Source: Pseudomonas sp. PDM05
Lineage (GTDB): Bacteria; Pseudomonadota; Gammaproteobacteria; Pseudomonadales; Pseudomonadaceae
Length of the DNA: 64,000 bases
Direction of reading: 5' to 3'
Assembly: GCF_014851685.1 (NCBI RefSeq)
Contig: NZ_JACVAC010000007.1
Span: 248,001 to 312,000 of the forward strand
Below are positions 33,255 through 42,539 of this stretch, one piece after another. Numbering within the stretch: position 1 is the stretch's first letter; each line of letters starts with the position of its first letter. The translations under genes were made by a program, and so were the position numbers. The notes below the pieces were generated by a model. It did not search any database. It was not told the DNA's origin and worked only from the letters and a program-made list of their open reading frames with translations.

Positions 33255-35957
33255 ATGCCCCAGGTGGATCCCGAACTCTTCGACCGTGGCCAGTTCCAGG
33301 CCGAACTGGCCCTGAAGGCAAGCCCCATTGCCGCCTTCAAGAAGGCGATCCGCCAGGCCCGCGAGGTGCTCGATGAGCGCTTTCGCAACGGTCGCGATAT
33401 TCGCCGGCTGATCGAAGATCGCGCCTGGTTCGTCGACAACATCCTGCAAAAGGCCTGGGAGCAGTTCAACTGGAGCGAAGACGCCGACATCGCCCTGGTG
33501 GCCGTCGGCGGCTATGGTCGTGGGGAGCTGCACCCCTACTCCGACATCGACCTGCTGATCCTGCTGGACAGCGCCGACCATGAGATCTTTCGCGATTCCA
33601 TCGAGCGCTTTCTGACGCTGCTGTGGGACATCGGCCTGGAAGTCGGCCAGAGCGTGCGCTCCGTCGACGAATGCGCCGAAGAGGCCCGCGCCGACCTCAC
33701 CGTCATCACCAACCTGATGGAAAGCCGCACCATCGCCGGCCCCGAGCGCTTGCGCCAACGCATGCTCGAAGTCACCAGCACGGCGCACATGTGGCCGAGC
33801 AAGGATTTTTTCCTCGCCAAGCGCGCCGAACAGAAAGCCCGCCACCACAAGTACAACGACACCGAATACAACCTGGAACCCAACGTCAAAGGCTCGCCCG
33901 GCGGACTGCGGGACATCCAGACGATTCTGTGGGTAGCCCGTCGCCAGTACGGCACCCTGAACCTGCGCGCCCTGGCTGGCGAAGGCTTCCTGGTAGAGAG
34001 CGAAAACGCCCTGCTGGCCTCGTCCCAGGAATTCCTGTGGAAAGTGCGCTACGCCCTGCACATGCTCGCCGGGCGCTCCGAAGACCGCCTGTTGTTCGAC
34101 CATCAACGCTCCATCGCCACCCTGCTGGGCTTTGAGGGCGAGGACGCGAAGACCAGCATCGAAAGCTTCATGCAGCAGTACTACCGGGTAGTCATGAGCA
34201 TTGCCCAGCTCAGCGACCTGATCATCCAGCACTTCGAAGAGGTGATCCTGGCTCCCGAGGACGAAGCGCCGCCGCAGCCGATCAATGCGCGCTTCCAGCT
34301 GCACGATGGCTATATCGAGGCCCGCAACGACAACGTGTTCCGGCGCACGCCGTTCGCCATGCTGGAAATCTTCGTGCTGATGGCCCAACAGCCGGAAATC
34401 AAAGGCGTGCGCGCCGACACCATCCGCCTGCTGCGGGAGAACCGTCACCTGATCGACGACGAGTTCCGCAACGACATCCGCAATACCAGCCTGTTTATCG
34501 AGCTGTTCAAGTGCAAGATCGGCATCCACCGCAACCTGCGCCGGATGAACCGTTACGGCATCCTCGGGCGCTACCTGCCGGAGTTCGGTTTTATCGTCGG
34601 GCAGATGCAGCACGACCTGTTCCACATCTACACCGTGGACGCCCACACCCTGAACCTGATCAAGCACCTGCGTAAGTTGCAGTACACCCAGGTATCAGAG
34701 AAATTCCCGTTGGCCAGTAAGCTGATGGCCAAGCTGCCCAAGCCCGAACTGATCTACCTGGCCGGCCTGTACCATGACATCGGCAAAGGTCGGCATGGCG
34801 ATCACTCGGAAGTCGGCGCCGTCGACGCCGAGGCGTTCTGCCAGCGCCACCAGTTGCCGCTGTGGGACAGCCGCCTGATCGTCTGGCTGGTGCAAAACCA
34901 CCTGGTGATGTCGACCACCGCCCAGCGCAAGGACTTGTCCGACCCGCAGGTGATCCACGATTTCGCTGGCATCGTCGGCGATGAAACCCGCCTCGACTAC
35001 CTCTACGTGCTGACCGTCTCCGACATCAACGCCACCAACCCGACCCTGTGGAACTCCTGGCGCGCCAGCCTGTTGCGCCAGCTCTACACCGAGACCAAGC
35101 GTGCCTTGCGCCGCGGCCTGGAAAACCCGGTCGACCGCGAAGAACAGATCCGCCGCACCCAAAGCGCGGCGCTGGACATCCTGGTACGTGGCGGCAATGA
35201 CCCGGACGACGTCGAGCAACTGTGGTCGCAACTGGGCGACGATTACTTCCTGCGCCACACCGCCGGCGACGTGGCCTGGCACAGTGACGCGATCCTGCAG
35301 CAGCCGGCCGATGGCGGCCCGCTGGTGTTGATCAAGGAAACCACCCAACGCGAATTCGAAGGCGGTACGCAGATCTTCATCTACGCGCCGGACCAGCACG
35401 ACTTCTTTGCCGTGACCGTGGCGGCCATGGACCAGCTCAACCTGAACATCCATGACGCGCGAGTGATCACCTCCAGCAGCCAGTTCACCCTCGACACCTA
35501 CATCGTGCTCGACACCGAAGGCGAGTCCATCGGCGACAACCCGGCACGGGTGAAAAAAATCCGCGAAGGCCTGACCGAGGCCCTGCGCAACCCGGACGAC
35601 TACCCGACCATCATCCAGCGCCGGGTGCCGCGCCAGCTCAAACACTTTGCGTTTGCGCCCCAGGTGACCATTTCCAACGACGCCCAGCGCCCGGTCACGG
35701 TGCTGGAACTCAGCGCGCCGGACCGTCCAGGCCTGCTGGCACGCATCGGCGGGATATTCCTGGAGTTCGACCTGTCGCTGCAGAACGCCAAGATTGCGAC
35801 CCTTGGTGAGCGCGTGGAAGACGTGTTCTTCATCACCGACGCCGACAACCAGCCGCTGTCCGACCCTGAGCTGTGCCTGCGCTTGCAGGAAGCCATCGTC
35901 CAGCAACTGAGCGTGCCCCAGGAGCCCGGCGTCGAACTGACGCGCCTGACCATTTGA
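33255..35957 (+). CDS. glnD: Bifunctional uridylyltransferase/uridylyl-removing enzyme GlnD
   Basis: Nitrogen-status sensor that uridylylates PII proteins when glutamine is low and deuridylylates them when it is high. The 900 residues comprise a nucleotidyltransferase domain ([19 protein letters not shown] from residue 85), a GlnE-like linker, an HD phosphohydrolase domain ([15 protein letters not shown], His507-Asp508) and two C-terminal ACT domains (about 705 and 815) that bind glutamine. All motifs are intact. Confidence 0.97.
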   Translation: MPQVDPELFDRGQFQAELALKASPIAAFKKAIRQAREVLDERFRNGRDIRRLIEDRAWFVDNILQKAWEQFNWSEDADIALVAVGGYGRGELHPYSDIDLLILLDSADHEIFRDSIERFLTLLWDIGLEVGQSVRSVDECAEEARADLTVITNLMESRTIAGPERLRQRMLEVTSTAHMWPSKDFFLAKRAEQKARHHKYNDTEYNLEPNVKGSPGGLRDIQTILWVARRQYGTLNLRALAGEGFLVESENALLASSQEFLWKVRYALHMLAGRSEDRLLFDHQRSIATLLGFEGEDAKTSIESFMQQYYRVVMSIAQLSDLIIQHFEEVILAPEDEAPPQPINARFQLHDGYIEARNDNVFRRTPFAMLEIFVLMAQQPEIKGVRADTIRLLRENRHLIDDEFRNDIRNTSLFIELFKCKIGIHRNLRRMNRYGILGRYLPEFGFIVGQMQHDLFHIYTVDAHTLNLIKHLRKLQYTQVSEKFPLASKLMAKLPKPELIYLAGLYHDIGKGRHGDHSEVGAVDAEAFCQRHQLPLWDSRLIVWLVQNHLVMSTTAQRKDLSDPQVIHDFAGIVGDETRLDYLYVLTVSDINATNPTLWNSWRASLLRQLYTETKRALRRGLENPVDREEQIRRTQSAALDILVRGGNDPDDVEQLWSQLGDDYFLRHTAGDVAWHSDAILQQPADGGPLVLIKETTQREFEGGTQIFIYAPDQHDFFAVTVAAMDQLNLNIHDARVITSSSQFTLDTYIVLDTEGESIGDNPARVKKIREGLTEALRNPDDYPTIIQRRVPRQLKHFAFAPQVTISNDAQRPVTVLELSAPDRPGLLARIGGIFLEFDLSLQNAKIATLGERVEDVFFITDADNQPLSDPELCLRLQEAIVQQLSVPQEPGVELTRLTI

Positions 35958-35981
35958 ATTGTTAACTTTGTGAACACGATC

Positions 35982-36071
35982 CCTGTGGGAGCTGGGTTGC
36001 CTGCGATGCGGGCGCCGCGGTGCAACAGATGACTGGCGGCGATGCGATCGCAGGCAAGCCAGCTCCCACAG
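35982..36071. repeat. Paired inverted REP element (CTGGCTTGCCTGCGATG class)
   Basis: CTGTGGGAGCTGGGTTGCCTGCGATG and its inverted copy GATCGCAGGCAAGCCAGCTCCCACAG flank a GC-rich centre. It fills the glnD-dapC gap. Translation through it extends dapC artificially (AGKPAPT peptide). Confidence 0.85.
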
Positions 36072-36100
36072 ATTCGGTGCTCACCGTGATAGAGGCTTAC

Positions 36101-37300
36101 ATGAACAACGCCCTGAACCAGTTGCAACCCTACCCGTTCGAGAAACTGCGCGCCCTGCTCGGCAGCGTCACGCCGAACCCGGACAAGCGCCCGATTGCGC
36201 TGTCCATCGGCGAACCCAAGCACAAGTCCCCGGAATTCGTGGCCAAGGCCCTGGCCGACAACCTCGATCAGATGGCCGTCTACCCAACCACCCTGGGCAT
36301 CCCGGCCCTGCGCGAGGCCATCGGCGCCTGGTGCGAACGCCGCTTCGACGTGCCCAAGGGCTGGCTTGACCCGGCACGCAATATCCTGCCGGTCAACGGC
36401 ACCCGTGAAGCGCTGTTCGCCTTCACCCAGACCGTGGTCAACCGTGGCGACGACGCGCTGGTGGTCAGCCCGAACCCGTTCTACCAGATCTACGAAGGCG
36501 CTGCGTTCCTGGCCGGGGCCAAGCCGCATTACCTGCCATGCCTGGATGCCAACGGCTTCAACCCGGACTTCGACGCCGTGACCCCGGACATCTGGAAACG
36601 CTGCCAGATCCTGTTCCTGTGCTCCCCCGGCAACCCGACCGGTGCGCTGATCCCGGTCGACACCCTGAAAAAGCTCATCGCCCTGGCCGACGAATACGAC
36701 TTCGTGATCGCCGCCGACGAGTGCTACAGCGAGCTGTACTTCGACGAACAGACCCCGCCGCCGGGCCTGTTGAGCGCCTGCGTCGAACTGGGCCGCCAGG
36801 ACTTCAAGCGCTGCGTGGTATTCCACAGCCTGTCCAAGCGCTCCAACCTGCCCGGCCTGCGCTCCGGCTTCGTGGCCGGCGACGCCGACATCCTCAAGGC
36901 CTTCCTCCTGTACCGCACCTACCACGGCTGCGCGATGCCGGTGCAAACCCAGTTGGCCAGCATTGCCGCCTGGCAGGACGAAGCCCACGTACAGGCCAAC
37001 CGTGACCTGTACCGCGAGAAGTTCGACGCCGTGCTGGCCATCCTCAAGCCAGTGCTGGACGTGCAAAGCCCGGACGGTGGTTTCTACCTGTGGCCGAATG
37101 TGAAGGGCGATGATGCGGCGTTCTGCCGTGACCTGTTCGTGCAAGAGCACGTGACCGTGGTGCCGGGCTCATACCTGTCGCGGGAAGTGGACGGTTTCAA
37201 CCCAGGCGCCGGGCGTGTGCGCCTGGCGCTGGTTGCGCCGTTGGCCGAGTGTGTGGAAGCGGCGGAGCGGATTCGCGGGTTTATTCAAGGTCGTCAGTAA
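36101..37300 (+). CDS. dapC: Succinyldiaminopimelate transaminase
   Basis: PLP-dependent aminotransferase converting N-succinyl-2-amino-6-ketopimelate to N-succinyl-LL-diaminopimelate in lysine/peptidoglycan precursor synthesis. It is a 399-residue fold-type I class I/II enzyme: CSPGNPTGALIP, AADECYSELYFD and the PLP lysine in HSLSKRSNLPGLRSGF. The start at 36101 (MNNALNQLQPYPFEKL) is chosen because the longer frame runs through a REP element. The substrate call leans on the dapC-glnD synteny and the shared window with dapD and dapE. Confidence 0.92.
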   Translation: MNNALNQLQPYPFEKLRALLGSVTPNPDKRPIALSIGEPKHKSPEFVAKALADNLDQMAVYPTTLGIPALREAIGAWCERRFDVPKGWLDPARNILPVNGTREALFAFTQTVVNRGDDALVVSPNPFYQIYEGAAFLAGAKPHYLPCLDANGFNPDFDAVTPDIWKRCQILFLCSPGNPTGALIPVDTLKKLIALADEYDFVIAADECYSELYFDEQTPPPGLLSACVELGRQDFKRCVVFHSLSKRSNLPGLRSGFVAGDADILKAFLLYRTYHGCAMPVQTQLASIAAWQDEAHVQANRDLYREKFDAVLAILKPVLDVQSPDGGFYLWPNVKGDDAAFCRDLFVQEHVTVVPGSYLSREVDGFNPGAGRVRLALVAPLAECVEAAERIRGFIQGRQ

Positions 37301-37309
37301 TGAAACACG

Positions 37310-37334
37310 CCCGCACTGCGCAATGCAGTGCGGG
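37310..37334. terminator. Hairpin between convergent dapC and the antiporter gene
   Basis: CCCGCACTGC, five bases, GCAGTGCGGG: perfect 10-bp stem ten bases after the dapC stop. No clear T-tail on the plus strand. Confidence 0.6.
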
Positions 37335-37453
37335 TATAGGTACATTTCCTACTGCGCAAAATTCATTCAGCCACAACCTCGCCTGAACTCTTCCTTCAAT
37401 TACCGCCATGACAGGGTTCCGAATCCAAAAACCGATAGCGCCGCACTGGCGCC

Positions 37454-39097
37454 CTATTTCAACGCCCCCAGATTCGCCTCACTCATATCCAACTCCGCCA
37501 ACACCTCCCTCAACACGTCATCGCCAATCTGGTGATGACGGCTCAAGCTGTACAACTCCAAGCGCTGCGCACGCAGGGCCTTGAGGCGCAATTTGCGCTC
37601 CAGCAGGTCCATTTGCTGCGCCAGCGCCTGGGCTTCGGCCGAATCGTTGAACACGTCCAACTGGTGGCGATACTCCGACATCAGGCGTGCCTTCAACTCA
37701 GCAGCAAGCGCGGCCTGGGCGGCGTCCTGATTGTCGCTTTCCACAGGCTCTTCGGCTTCCAAGGCATGGATCGCAGCCACGGCGGTTTTCTTCCAGGCCT
37801 CGCGAACCTCGTTGTGGCGCTTTTCATCGGGGCTCTTTTCGATGCCGCGCAACAACAGCGGCAAGGCGATGCAGGCGGCGACCAGCGACAGCAGGATCAC
37901 GCCAGCGGCGATAAAGATCAGCAAGTCGCGTTCAGGGAAGGCCTGGCCAGGCGCCAGCAGCAACGGCACCGACATCACACCCGCCAGGGTCACCGCCCCC
38001 CGCACACCGCCGACCGTCAGAAGCCAGCATGAGCGCGCGGTCGGCACCAGGGTCAGCTCACTTTTCCCACGCAGCCTGCGCAACAAACCCGACAGCCGCC
38101 AGATGCTCTGCACCCAGATAAATCGCAGCACCAGCAACACCAGGAAGATCGCGATCACGTCCAGGCAGCGATACAACAACGTCGGCCACAGCGTCGGCTC
38201 ATGACTGACCACCGCCTTGATGATGTCCGGCAGTTGCAAGCCCAGCAGCAGGAAGATCAAGCCGTTGAAAGCAAACTCCAACAGCGACCAGACGCTGCGA
38301 TTGAGCAAGCGCGTACTGGTCTGGCGCGGCAACAGGTCGAGCCAGCTTTGCATCATGCCCGCTGCCACCGCCGAGAGAATCCCCGATGCACCCAAACGCT
38401 CAGCCAGCACATACGCGGCGAAGGGCAGCAGCAACATGAACACCACGTGAGTCGCCGGGTCGTCCCAACCCCGCGCGATCATCCACGCACGCAAGCGACC
38501 GACCAGCCAGCTCAACGCCACGCCAACGGCCAAGCCGCCGGCGGCCACCAACACAAACGTGAGGCCGGCATCCGCCAGGGAAAACACTCCGGTCAACGCC
38601 GCAGCCAGGGCGAACTTGAACGTCACCAGGCCCGAAGCATCATTCATCAAGGCCTCACCCTGAAGCATATGCATCAACGGCGTGGGCAAACGATTCTGGG
38701 AAATGGCCGACACTGCCACGGCATCCGTCGGCGACAGCACTGCCGCCAGGGCGAAGGCCACAGGCAGTGGGATTGTAGGCAAAAGCCAATGAATGAAGTA
38801 ACCGGCACCGACCACGGTAAACAGCACCAGCCCCACCGCCAACGTCAGGATCGGCCCGCGCAACCGCCACAACTCACGCTTGGGCATGCGCCAGCCATCG
38901 GAAAACAACAGCGGCGGCAGGAACAGAAACAGGAACAACTCCGGGTCAAGCGCCACATGCAACCCCAGCGTCGGCCAGGCCAGCAAGGCGCCTGCGCCGA
39001 TCTGCACCAAGGGCAACGGCAAAGGAATGACACGCCCGACCAGACGCGAAACGCTGACCAGCATCAGCATGATTAGAACGGTATAGGCGGTTTGCAT
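37454..39097 (-). CDS. CPA1-family sodium/proton antiporter
   Basis: A 547-residue membrane antiporter exchanging Na+ (or K+) for H+. About 12 hydrophobic helices run to residue 410. ALAAVLSPTDAVAVSAI and LMHMLQGEALMNDASGLV carry the Asn-Asp ion-binding motif of CPA1 proteins, and GGVRGAVTLAGVMSVPLLL is a second signature. The C-terminal cytoplasmic tail of about 130 residues is rich in Glu/Ala/Leu and probably helical. P. aeruginosa has a predicted antiporter at the same place. The ion cannot be told from sequence. ATG 39097 starts MQTAYTVLIML; 16 further residues are open upstream. Confidence 0.88.
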   Translation of the reverse strand: MQTAYTVLIMLMLVSVSRLVGRVIPLPLPLVQIGAGALLAWPTLGLHVALDPELFLFLFLPPLLFSDGWRMPKRELWRLRGPILTLAVGLVLFTVVGAGYFIHWLLPTIPLPVAFALAAVLSPTDAVAVSAISQNRLPTPLMHMLQGEALMNDASGLVTFKFALAAALTGVFSLADAGLTFVLVAAGGLAVGVALSWLVGRLRAWMIARGWDDPATHVVFMLLLPFAAYVLAERLGASGILSAVAAGMMQSWLDLLPRQTSTRLLNRSVWSLLEFAFNGLIFLLLGLQLPDIIKAVVSHEPTLWPTLLYRCLDVIAIFLVLLVLRFIWVQSIWRLSGLLRRLRGKSELTLVPTARSCWLLTVGGVRGAVTLAGVMSVPLLLAPGQAFPERDLLIFIAAGVILLSLVAACIALPLLLRGIEKSPDEKRHNEVREAWKKTAVAAIHALEAEEPVESDNQDAAQAALAAELKARLMSEYRHQLDVFNDSAEAQALAQQMDLLERKLRLKALRAQRLELYSLSRHHQIGDDVLREVLAELDMSEANLGALK

Positions 39098-39312
39098 AAC
39101 GCGGGGTTCCCGGACAATCGACTTGCTATGAAACACATAAGGCAATGCCGCGCCCTTGAAGTGCCATATTAGCCAGCTATGTTACCTGCCTCGGCTGCCG
39201 CCCGGCATTTGCACATAAGTCGCACGCAGGCATGACGAGCGGCACCACAGGCCGCCGGTCGTGGCATAATCCGTGACCTTGCGTTTTCATTGGTCCAAAG
39301 GGGGGCAATTCC

Positions 39313-39675
39313 TTGACCGTTTCAAGCAAAACCTTGCACCTTTTCGGCATCAAAGCCTGCGACACCATGAAAAAGGCGCGCACCTGGCTCGATGAGCATG
39401 GGGTGAGCTACGAGTTCCACGACTACAAAACGGCCGGTATCGACCGTGAACACTTGACCCAATGGTGCAATGAGCACGGTTGGCAGGTGGTTTTGAACCG
39501 TGCGGGCACCACCTTTCGCAAACTCGAAGACGAACGCAAAGCCGATCTCGATCAGTCGAAAGCCATTGAATTGATGCTCGCACAACCCTCGATGATCAAG
39601 CGCCCGGTGCTCGATCTCGGTGACAGAACCCTGATTGGCTTCAAGCCAGATAGCTATTCGGCGGCCCTCAAGTAG
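39313..39675 (+). CDS. ArsC/Spx-family reductase-like protein (YffB type)
   Basis: A 120-residue thioredoxin-fold protein with LFGIKACDTMKKARTWLDEHG, in which Cys16 is the only active-site cysteine, and the ArsC-family RAGTTFRKL and MIKRPVLD segments. The start is a TTG preceded by AAAGGGGGGC; no ATG fits the conserved N-terminus. YffB-type proteins bind glutathione but lack proven arsenate reductase activity. It sits 33 bases before dapD and may share its transcript. Confidence 0.82.
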   Translation: MTVSSKTLHLFGIKACDTMKKARTWLDEHGVSYEFHDYKTAGIDREHLTQWCNEHGWQVVLNRAGTTFRKLEDERKADLDQSKAIELMLAQPSMIKRPVLDLGDRTLIGFKPDSYSAALK

Positions 39676-39708
39676 GCCAGCCCTTTCCATTTTTGTAGAG
39701 GTAACAGC

Positions 39709-40743
39709 ATGTCCAATTCCCTGTTCAGCCTGGGCTTCGGCGTCGGCACTCAGAACCGCCAAGGTGCTTGGCTGGAAGTGTTTTACGCACAACCGCTGCT
39801 CAACCCGTCGGCAGAGATTGTCGCCGCCATCGCGCCGATCCTCGGCTACACCGAAGGCAACCAGGCGATCACCTTCACCATCAGCCAGGCGCTGCAACTG
39901 GCCGATGCACTCAAGAACGTCGACGCCACCCAGGCTGCACTGCTCAATCGCCTGGCTGAAAGCCACACCCCGCTGGTCGCCACCCTGCTGGCCGAAGATG
40001 CCGCGCTGACCTCCACGCCTGAGGCCTACCTCAAGCTGCACCTGCTGTCCCATCGCCTGGTCAAGCCCCACGGCCTGAGCCTGGCCGGTGTGTTCCCGCA
40101 GCTGCCGAACGTGGCGTGGACCAGCCAGGGCGCGATCGATCTCGGCGAACTGCCAGAGCGCCAGCTGGAAGCCCGCCTGCGTGGCGAGCTGCTGGAAGTG
40201 TTCTCGGTGGACAAGTTCCCGAAAATGACCGACTACGTGGTCCCGACCGGCGTGCGTATCGCTGACGCCGCGCGGATCCGCCTCGGCGCCTACGTGGGCG
40301 AAGGCACCACCGTGATGCACGAAGGCTTCGTCAACTTCAACGCCGGCACCGAAGGCCCGGGCATGATCGAAGGCCGTGTGTCGGCTGGCGTGTTTGTCGG
40401 CAAGGGTTCCGACCTGGGCGGCGGTTGCTCCACCATGGGTACCCTGTCGGGCGGCGGCAACATCGTGATCAAGGTGGGCGAAGGCTGCCTGATCGGCGCG
40501 AACGCCGGTATCGGTATCCCGTTGGGCGACCGCAACACCGTGGAATCGGGCCTGTACGTCACCGCCGGGACCAAGGTTGCGCTGCTGGACGAGCAGAACC
40601 AACTGGTCAAGGTGGTCAAGGCGCGTGATCTGGCCGGCCAGCCGGACCTGCTGTTCCGCCGCAACTCCGAGACCGGTGCCGTGGAGTGCAAAACCCACAA
40701 ATCGGCCATCGAACTGAACGAAGCGCTGCACGCTCACAACTAA
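39709..40743 (+). CDS. dapD: 2,3,4,5-tetrahydropyridine-2,6-dicarboxylate N-succinyltransferase
   Basis: Succinylates tetrahydrodipicolinate with succinyl-CoA, the step before DapC. The 344 residues belong to the long DapD class found in pseudomonads and actinobacteria. The C-terminal beta helix has hexapeptide repeats (VRIADAARIRLGAYVGEGT onwards), with GPGMIEGRVSAGVFVGKGSDLGGG and ANAGIGIPLGDRNTVESG. The ribosome binding site GAGGTAA lies eight bases before the ATG. Confidence 0.96.
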   Translation: MSNSLFSLGFGVGTQNRQGAWLEVFYAQPLLNPSAEIVAAIAPILGYTEGNQAITFTISQALQLADALKNVDATQAALLNRLAESHTPLVATLLAEDAALTSTPEAYLKLHLLSHRLVKPHGLSLAGVFPQLPNVAWTSQGAIDLGELPERQLEARLRGELLEVFSVDKFPKMTDYVVPTGVRIADAARIRLGAYVGEGTTVMHEGFVNFNAGTEGPGMIEGRVSAGVFVGKGSDLGGGCSTMGTLSGGGNIVIKVGEGCLIGANAGIGIPLGDRNTVESGLYVTAGTKVALLDEQNQLVKVVKARDLAGQPDLLFRRNSETGAVECKTHKSAIELNEALHAHN

Positions 40744-40762
40744 GCAGCCACTCGATGCCACT

Positions 40763-40789
40763 AGCGGGCCCCGACCCTGGGGCTCGCTT
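40763..40789 (+). terminator. Imperfect GC-rich hairpin after dapD
   Basis: AGCGGGCCCC, six-base loop, GGGGCTCGCT with one mismatch. It lies 20 bases beyond dapD and 19 before csdA. The tail has few T residues, so termination may be partial. Confidence 0.5.
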
Positions 40790-40807
40790 ATACGAGTCTT
40801 GAACACC

Positions 40808-42013
40808 ATGCTAGTGCCCTCTCCCTGGCGCGCCGATTTCCCGGCCATCGCCACCCTGCAACGGCAAGACCAGACCTACCTGGACAACGCCGCAACCACG
40901 CAAAAACCCCAGGCCTTGCTGGACGCCATCAGCCATTACTACGCCAATGGCGCAGCCAATGTGCACCGTGCCCAGCACCTGCCGGGGGCCCATGCGACCC
41001 AGGCATTCGAAGACAGCCGCAGCAAGGTCGCGCAGTGGCTGAACGCAGGCGACAGCGGGCAGATCGTCTTCACCCACGGCGCAACCTCTGCGCTGAACCT
41101 CTTGGCCTATGGCCTGGAGCATCTATTCAATGCGGGCGATGAGATTGTCATCAGCGCCCTGGAACACCACGCCAACCTGTTGCCCTGGCAGCAACTGGCC
41201 AAACGCCGCGCGCTGACGCTGGTGGTATTGCCACTGGGCGATGACGGCGTGATCGACCTCGCCGCCGCCGCCGAATTGATCGGCCCGCGCACGCGCCTGC
41301 TGGCGTTGAGCCAGTTATCCAACGTGCTCGGCGCCTGGCAGCCGCTTCAGGCCTTGTTGGCACTGGCACAGCCACACGGCGCGTTGACCGTCGTCGACGG
41401 CGCCCAAGGTATCGTCCATGGCCGTCATGACGTACAGGCCCTGGGCTGCGACTTCTATGTCTTTTCCAGCCACAAGCTCTACGGCCCGGACGGCGTCGGC
41501 GTGTTGTTTGGCCGCAATGAAGCGCTGCATCACTTGCGCCACTGGCAGTTTGGCGGCGAGATGGTGCAACAGGCCGACTATCACAGCGCGAGCTTCCGCC
41601 CGGCGCCACTGGGTTTTGAAGCCGGTACACCGCCGATCGCCGGCGTGATCGGCCTGGGCGCCAGCCTGGATTACCTGAGTTCGCTGGATCAACCGGCGGT
41701 GGTCGCCCATGAAGCGGCGTTGCACGAGTATCTGCTGCGCGGTTTGAAAGCGCGCAATGGCGTGCGCGTGCTGGGCTCGCCGCAGGTGGCGTTGGTCAGC
41801 TTTGTGGTCGAAGGCGTGCATAACGCCGACCTCGCGCATCTGTTGACCGAACAAGGCATCGCTGTGCGCGCCGGGCACCATTGCGCCATGCCGTTGCTCA
41901 AGGCAATGCACTTGTCGGGGGCGATCCGTGTATCGCTGGCGCTGTATAACGATTCCGACGATCTGGAGCGCTTTTTTGAAGCACTGGATCAGGCGCTGGA
42001 TATGCTGCGATGA
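40808..42013 (+). CDS. csdA: Cysteine desulfurase CsdA (SufS class)
   Basis: PLP enzyme removing sulfur from cysteine as an enzyme-bound persulfide. The 401 residues have YLDNAATTQKP, ALEHHANLLPWQQL, the PLP lysine in SSHKLYGPDGVGVLFG and the persulfide-forming Cys in RAGHHCAMPLL, the group II (SufS/CsdA) pattern. The ATG at 40808 is preferred over an in-frame TTG nine bases upstream. csdE overlaps the end by four bases, identifying the CSD system rather than SUF, since no sufBCD genes are near. Confidence 0.93.
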   Translation: MLVPSPWRADFPAIATLQRQDQTYLDNAATTQKPQALLDAISHYYANGAANVHRAQHLPGAHATQAFEDSRSKVAQWLNAGDSGQIVFTHGATSALNLLAYGLEHLFNAGDEIVISALEHHANLLPWQQLAKRRALTLVVLPLGDDGVIDLAAAAELIGPRTRLLALSQLSNVLGAWQPLQALLALAQPHGALTVVDGAQGIVHGRHDVQALGCDFYVFSSHKLYGPDGVGVLFGRNEALHHLRHWQFGGEMVQQADYHSASFRPAPLGFEAGTPPIAGVIGLGASLDYLSSLDQPAVVAHEAALHEYLLRGLKARNGVRVLGSPQVALVSFVVEGVHNADLAHLLTEQGIAVRAGHHCAMPLLKAMHLSGAIRVSLALYNDSDDLERFFEALDQALDMLR

Positions 42014-42423
42014 GCCTGCCGGTGGAGGCAGTCGCTGCACTGGAGGCCTTCCAGGCGGTAGGCAGCTGGGAACAGCGCGCACGCATGCTGATGCAATGGG
42101 GCGAGCGTTTGCCCGCCCTGCCTGCCGAAGATAAAGTCGACGCCAACCTGGTGCAGGGCTGTGAAAGCCTGGTGTGGTTGGTGGGGCGCTTGCAAGACGG
42201 GCATTGGCAGTTTGCTGCCGCCAGTGATGCACGGATGATTCGGGGACTGGTGGCGTTGCTGCTGGCGCGGGTGAATGGGTTGTCGGCCGTTGAACTGCAC
42301 GCCGTCGATCTGCACGACTGGTTCAATCAATTAGGACTTTCCCGCCAATTATCATCGTCGCGCAGCAATGGCTTGAATGCAGTGCTGCAGCGCATGCGAG
42401 AACTAAGCCGTACACAAGGCTAA
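42010..42423 (+). CDS. csdE: Sulfur acceptor protein CsdE (SufE family)
   Basis: Accepts persulfide sulfur from CsdA and passes it on. The 137 residues have the SufE fold with the acceptor cysteine in LVQGCESLVWLVGRL (Cys near residue 51) and LHDWFNQLGLSRQLSSSRSNGLNAVL at the C-terminus. Its ATG overlaps the csdA stop (ATGA), indicating coupled synthesis in a 1:1 complex. Confidence 0.93.
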   Translation: MSLPVEAVAALEAFQAVGSWEQRARMLMQWGERLPALPAEDKVDANLVQGCESLVWLVGRLQDGHWQFAAASDARMIRGLVALLLARVNGLSAVELHAVDLHDWFNQLGLSRQLSSSRSNGLNAVLQRMRELSRTQG

Positions 42424-42517
42424 CTGTGGGAGCGGGCTTGCTCGCGAATGCGCTGGTTCAGGCAATGATGTATTGACTGACACACTGCTTTCGCGAGCAA
42501 GCCCGCTCCCACATTTT
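42424..42517. repeat. Paired inverted REP element (GCGGGCTTGCTCGCGAA class)
   Basis: CTGTGGGAGCGGGCTTGCTCGCGAA (42424-42448) and inverted TTCGCGAGCAAGCCCGCTCCCACATTT (42490-42517). It starts directly after the csdE stop, between csdE and convergent tcdA. Confidence 0.87.
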
Positions 42518-42539
42518 GAATTGTGCAAGGTTCTGGAAC

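Noticed and set aside
33177..35906. Long minus-strand frames opposite glnD
   Set aside because: GlnD has all family motifs; the opposite frames show none.
36020..36100. 27-residue N-terminal extension of dapC
   Set aside because: It is a translated REP element (AIAGKPAPT), which recurs as a phantom peptide wherever a frame crosses these repeats.
39322..40854. 510-residue minus-strand frame opposite the ArsC-like gene and dapD
   Set aside because: Spans the gap between two recognised genes and has no family match.
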